Below are positions 62,401-64,000 of a stretch of 64,000 nucleotides of DNA, piece after piece. Origin of the DNA: Paragordius varius (lineage: Eukaryota; Nematomorpha); the NCBI GenBank assembly GCA_964247055.1, contig OZ176058.1, forward strand, positions 2,790,001-2,854,000, given 5' to 3'. Each line of letters starts with the position of its first letter. Position 1 is the first letter of the stretch. The notes beneath the pieces are model-generated. The model ran no database searches. It saw only the letters and a list, made by a program, of their open reading frames with translations, and was not told where the DNA came from. A program made the translations under genes and the position numbers.

Positions 62401-63753
62401 AAATAAATTATGTGTTTTCAAACTAATCTAACTTAATATTAATATAAAATATATCTTTATGCTATTGTTGTTTTTTTTAGTATTATTTCAATTTTAAACA
62501 AAATTTTCAAAAAACATATAATTTATTTAAGGGTGAATTTTGTAAATGGTATATGATGATGATGTATAATTATATATATATATAAATCTATATATAAAAA
62601 TTAAAATATTTTTTAAATTTTCTAATCAAATTACAATTATATATATAAAAAACAATTTATTACAACTAAAAATCCCTATTTAAAATTACAGTAATAAAGA
62701 AAAATCTTGAATTCCTAACAAATTTTAACTAATAACTCTTTCATACTAATATTTTACCTTCAAAAGATTCCCAAATTTTAGCTGTAAGGCCCATACGGTT
62801 TTCCAAGGGTCCCCCCTTTTCTTGCCCAAAAGTTACGTTCATATCATCAGTTTTTTGCGTAGGAAAAGTACCGTAGTGATTTAAATTTTTGTCTGAATTA
62901 TATATGGTAAAAAGTGAATTTAAAATGATGAAACAATTGAATGACAAATATTAAAGCAAAAAAACAAATCATACGTTTTATTTATTAATAATGTAAAACT
63001 AGGGATATATCAAAAAGATTATATTTTTTATTTGATTTTTTTAACCCTAGATTTAGATTGTAAAATAAAGAATAAAAATAAAACACTTAATTTTATAATC
63101 AAGGGTTTATAAAATGATAGCCATTTTTAAATTATGTTTTAAAAAATTTGTCTAAATAAAATTTGTCATTATAATTTTTTACTATGAAAAGAAAATGAAC
63201 TATTGATTGTTTAAAAACTTATTGTTTTAGGTTACAATATAGGGAATAGAGATGTTTAATATCACTCATTTTTTTATCTAAAAAAAACAAGATTTAAAAA
63301 AATTTGTCATTTTAATTTTTTTGTTTACAAAAATTGAAATTATACGGACAAAACGTAAAAATATAAAGATAATTATTTTTTTCAAAACTGATGTACTCTT
63401 TTATACATGGTTTTTTAATATAACTAACTCATCGTTTAAAATTGCAAAGTATGAAATAAAGATTTATAATGGTAATAAAATTAATTTGTATATTTTAAAA
63501 TTGTATATAAACAATTTACATAAAAAATAAGGTTAAAATATTATTATGTTAATATTTTAATGTCTTGTTTTAGAGAAAAAAATGCAATTTTTATTACTGT
63601 AAAAACTAGCAAAAGGATCAAAATAATTGCTTGAATAGAAAGTGTGGTCACGTGCTCCGCAATTAAAAATGCTAATCTTAGCAATGGGACCTTCTCGAAC
63701 GATTTTAATATGTTTCCAATTACCATCGGTTAAGCGACATTCCTTATTTAAAT
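50604..63753 (-). CDS. Classical (type III, LamG/EGF-bearing) cadherin, 3' part, 11 exons
   Basis: Exons in view are 63753-63607, 62892-62758, 62239-62126, 61128-60615, 59964-59687, 56105-55902, 55346-55152, 54406-54296, 53524-53345, 52648-52376 and 50773-50604 (stop TAA 50606-50604), about 773 codons; the 5' part lies beyond the window. All phases agree. In order: a laminin-G-like region (LTDGNWKHIKIVR, KLILDARNVYLGASV), an Asn-rich stretch (about 61090-60800), EGF-like cysteines (YQCICPFG, NPCLNGGYC, FECICPAGYGCSRCEC), a transmembrane helix split by the exon 6/7 junction (AALAIILALCIVL-like into VISLFLIF), then a cytoplasmic tail. The tail ends SLSSLNTVDG... ADWGPQFKRLADI, the beta-catenin binding segment of classical cadherins (family form DWGPRFKKLADMYG). 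It mediates calcium-dependent cell adhesion. Relationship is to insect CadN or shotgun; I cannot say which from this part. Confidence 0.9.
51881..52279. mobile_element. Foldback element with AATTCACCCTNGAACAATTC-type ends, copy with longest arrays
   Basis: Begins ATACCATTTACAGTTCAAAT, followed by five ACAATTCAAATTCACCCTC-type units, then a 200-bp core, then complementary GGGTGAATTTGAATTGTTC units and ACTGTAAATGGTAT. It sits in cadherin intron 10. Shorter copies are at about 11690-11905, 23205-23400, 24510-24776, 33277-33545, 43741-44030, 61180-61390 and 62328-62556. Confidence 0.75.
52870..53265 (-). repeat. Two copies of cadherin exon 9 3' edge in the following intron
   Basis: Plus-strand ACCAGAACGCCCTAGGAGTG at 53343-53362 is the genuine exon edge with donor. 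Related stretches occur at 53162-53260 (ACCAGAAAGCCCTAACGTG) and 52888-52965 (ACCAGAACGCCCCAGCAGTG), each followed by the TTTGATTTGGTTGA phrase of the exon. Unit about 180-275 bp. Confidence 0.85.
54765..55040 (-). repeat. Copies of cadherin exon 7 3' edge in the following intron
   Basis: The phrase ATATGGCCTCCATTTAAGTT (genuine at 55172-55191) recurs at about 54775-54850 as ATATGGCTTCCATTTAAGTT with the following TATTGCTATTAT, and shorter pieces are at about 54890-54930 and 55022-55040. Confidence 0.75.
56338..56425. repeat. (AT)n microsatellite
   Basis: An almost pure alternating TA run of about 85 bp in cadherin intron 5. The open frame reading Tyr-Ile repeats across it is an artefact of the dinucleotide. 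Confidence 0.95.
56585..56845 (-). repeat. Copies of cadherin exon 5 sequence in the following intron
   Basis: The stretch 56740-56830 (with GTCACATTTCTATTCTGATA) matches genuine exon 5 at 59690-59810 (GTCACGTTTCTATCATTTTG). The stretch 56625-56655 (CATTCCCATTAAGACAAGAG) matches the exon around 59868-59885. The decayed LINE and a TIR element now separate these relics from the exon. Confidence 0.7.
56942..59440 (+). mobile_element. Decayed LINE with inverted 5' end in a cadherin intron
   Basis: From about 57230 to 59440 the plus strand encodes broken pieces of a non-LTR reverse transcriptase: NNKAVGLDDM (58063), VEWKESFTVPLI and NYRGIKLMS (58180-58275), FMPGK (58351), LMYADNIII (58697; the usual YADD is YADN here), LRWFGHIERRD (59232) and a KQGRGG tail. 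Multiple stops and frame changes interrupt it. The stretch 56942-57229 encodes the endonuclease end on the minus strand (GYGEERNEEGINLL-like, SQIDFILV), so the 5' part is inverted. The clade is LINE with an apurinic-type endonuclease; finer assignment is not safe. Confidence 0.8.
59442..59620. mobile_element. CAGTGGCATATGG-family TIR element, 179 bp
   Basis: Begins CAGTAGCGTATGGCATAAAA after TA and ends TTTTATGCCATACGATCCTG before TA. Contains an 11-base C run near 59540. It sits between cadherin exon 5 and the decayed LINE. Confidence 0.8.
61605..61825 (-). repeat. Copies of cadherin exon 3 3' edge in the following intron
   Basis: Plus-strand AAAAGGGATATTTAAGAGCA (genuine edge and donor at about 62128-62170) recurs at 61763-61815 as AAAACGAATATTTAAGGGCA with CCTTGTCCAATATC following, and at 61608-61650 as AAACGGATATTTAAGGCATC. 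Confidence 0.8.
63325..63599. mobile_element. CAGTAAAAATTG-family element in a cadherin intron
   Basis: The left arm AAAATTGAAATTATACGGAC is near consensus; the right half is eroded and ends GCAATTTTTATTACTG before TA, directly next to the donor side of the first cadherin exon in view. Confidence 0.65.
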
Positions 63754-64000
63754 CTAAATATAAATAATAATAATAAAAAATGTTGGAAAAAATATATTCG
63801 GAAAAAATAAAAATTTGTTTTTTGGATGGAATTTTAAATTTAATTTGGAAATAGTTAAGATAAAATGTATAAAAAACAACAATTAATTATTTGGGGAAAG
63901 TAATATAAAAAAAAATAATTTTGAAAAATTGGTAAAAGCAAAAATATTTATATAAAATATAAATTAGGAAAAATATATAATAAAAAACAAGATATTGTAA

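Overview
The window is AT-rich nuclear DNA from an animal. Spliced genes with GT-AG introns, LINEs, short terminal-inverted-repeat (TIR) transposons and hammerhead-ribozyme repeats rule out a bacterial genome. A classical cadherin whose ectodomain ends in laminin-G and EGF modules points to a non-chordate invertebrate, probably an arthropod. I cannot name the species.

Four protein genes can be rebuilt exon by exon, all on the minus strand. From right to left they are: (1) the 3' part of a classical cadherin (enters beyond 64000, stop at 50604, 11 exons in view); (2) translation initiation factor eIF2 beta (39855 to 30390, 9 exons, 269 aa, complete); (3) the PIN-domain endonuclease NOB1 of 18S rRNA maturation (27180 to 19910, 9 exons, 505 aa, complete); (4) a GNAT-family N-acetyltransferase (12593 to 2658, 4 exons, 451 aa, complete). 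Every junction was chosen because acceptor, donor and reading phase agree. The second and third genes both serve protein synthesis, but nothing shows that the four form a functional cluster.

The rest is introns and intergenic DNA packed with mobile elements. A whole RTE-type LINE with an open 934-codon frame sits antisense in the large intron of the acetyltransferase. A decayed second LINE with an inverted 5' end sits in a cadherin intron. There are many short non-autonomous elements: a CAGTAAAAATTG family, a CAGTATACAT family, a CAGTGGCATATGG family, hAT-like elements, and two foldback families whose ends are built of variable numbers of short palindromic units.

Two things stand out. First, pieces of exon edges, with their splice sites, recur as tandem arrays in the adjacent introns or 3' flank. 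This is most striking around exon 6 of eIF2 beta, where copies of the exon 3' end plus donor fill the downstream intron and copies of the exon 5' end plus acceptor fill the upstream intron. It recurs at the last exons of eIF2 beta and NOB1 and at several cadherin exons. Second, four copies of a TIR-flanked repeat carry what reads as a complete type I hammerhead ribozyme core with co-varying stem I.
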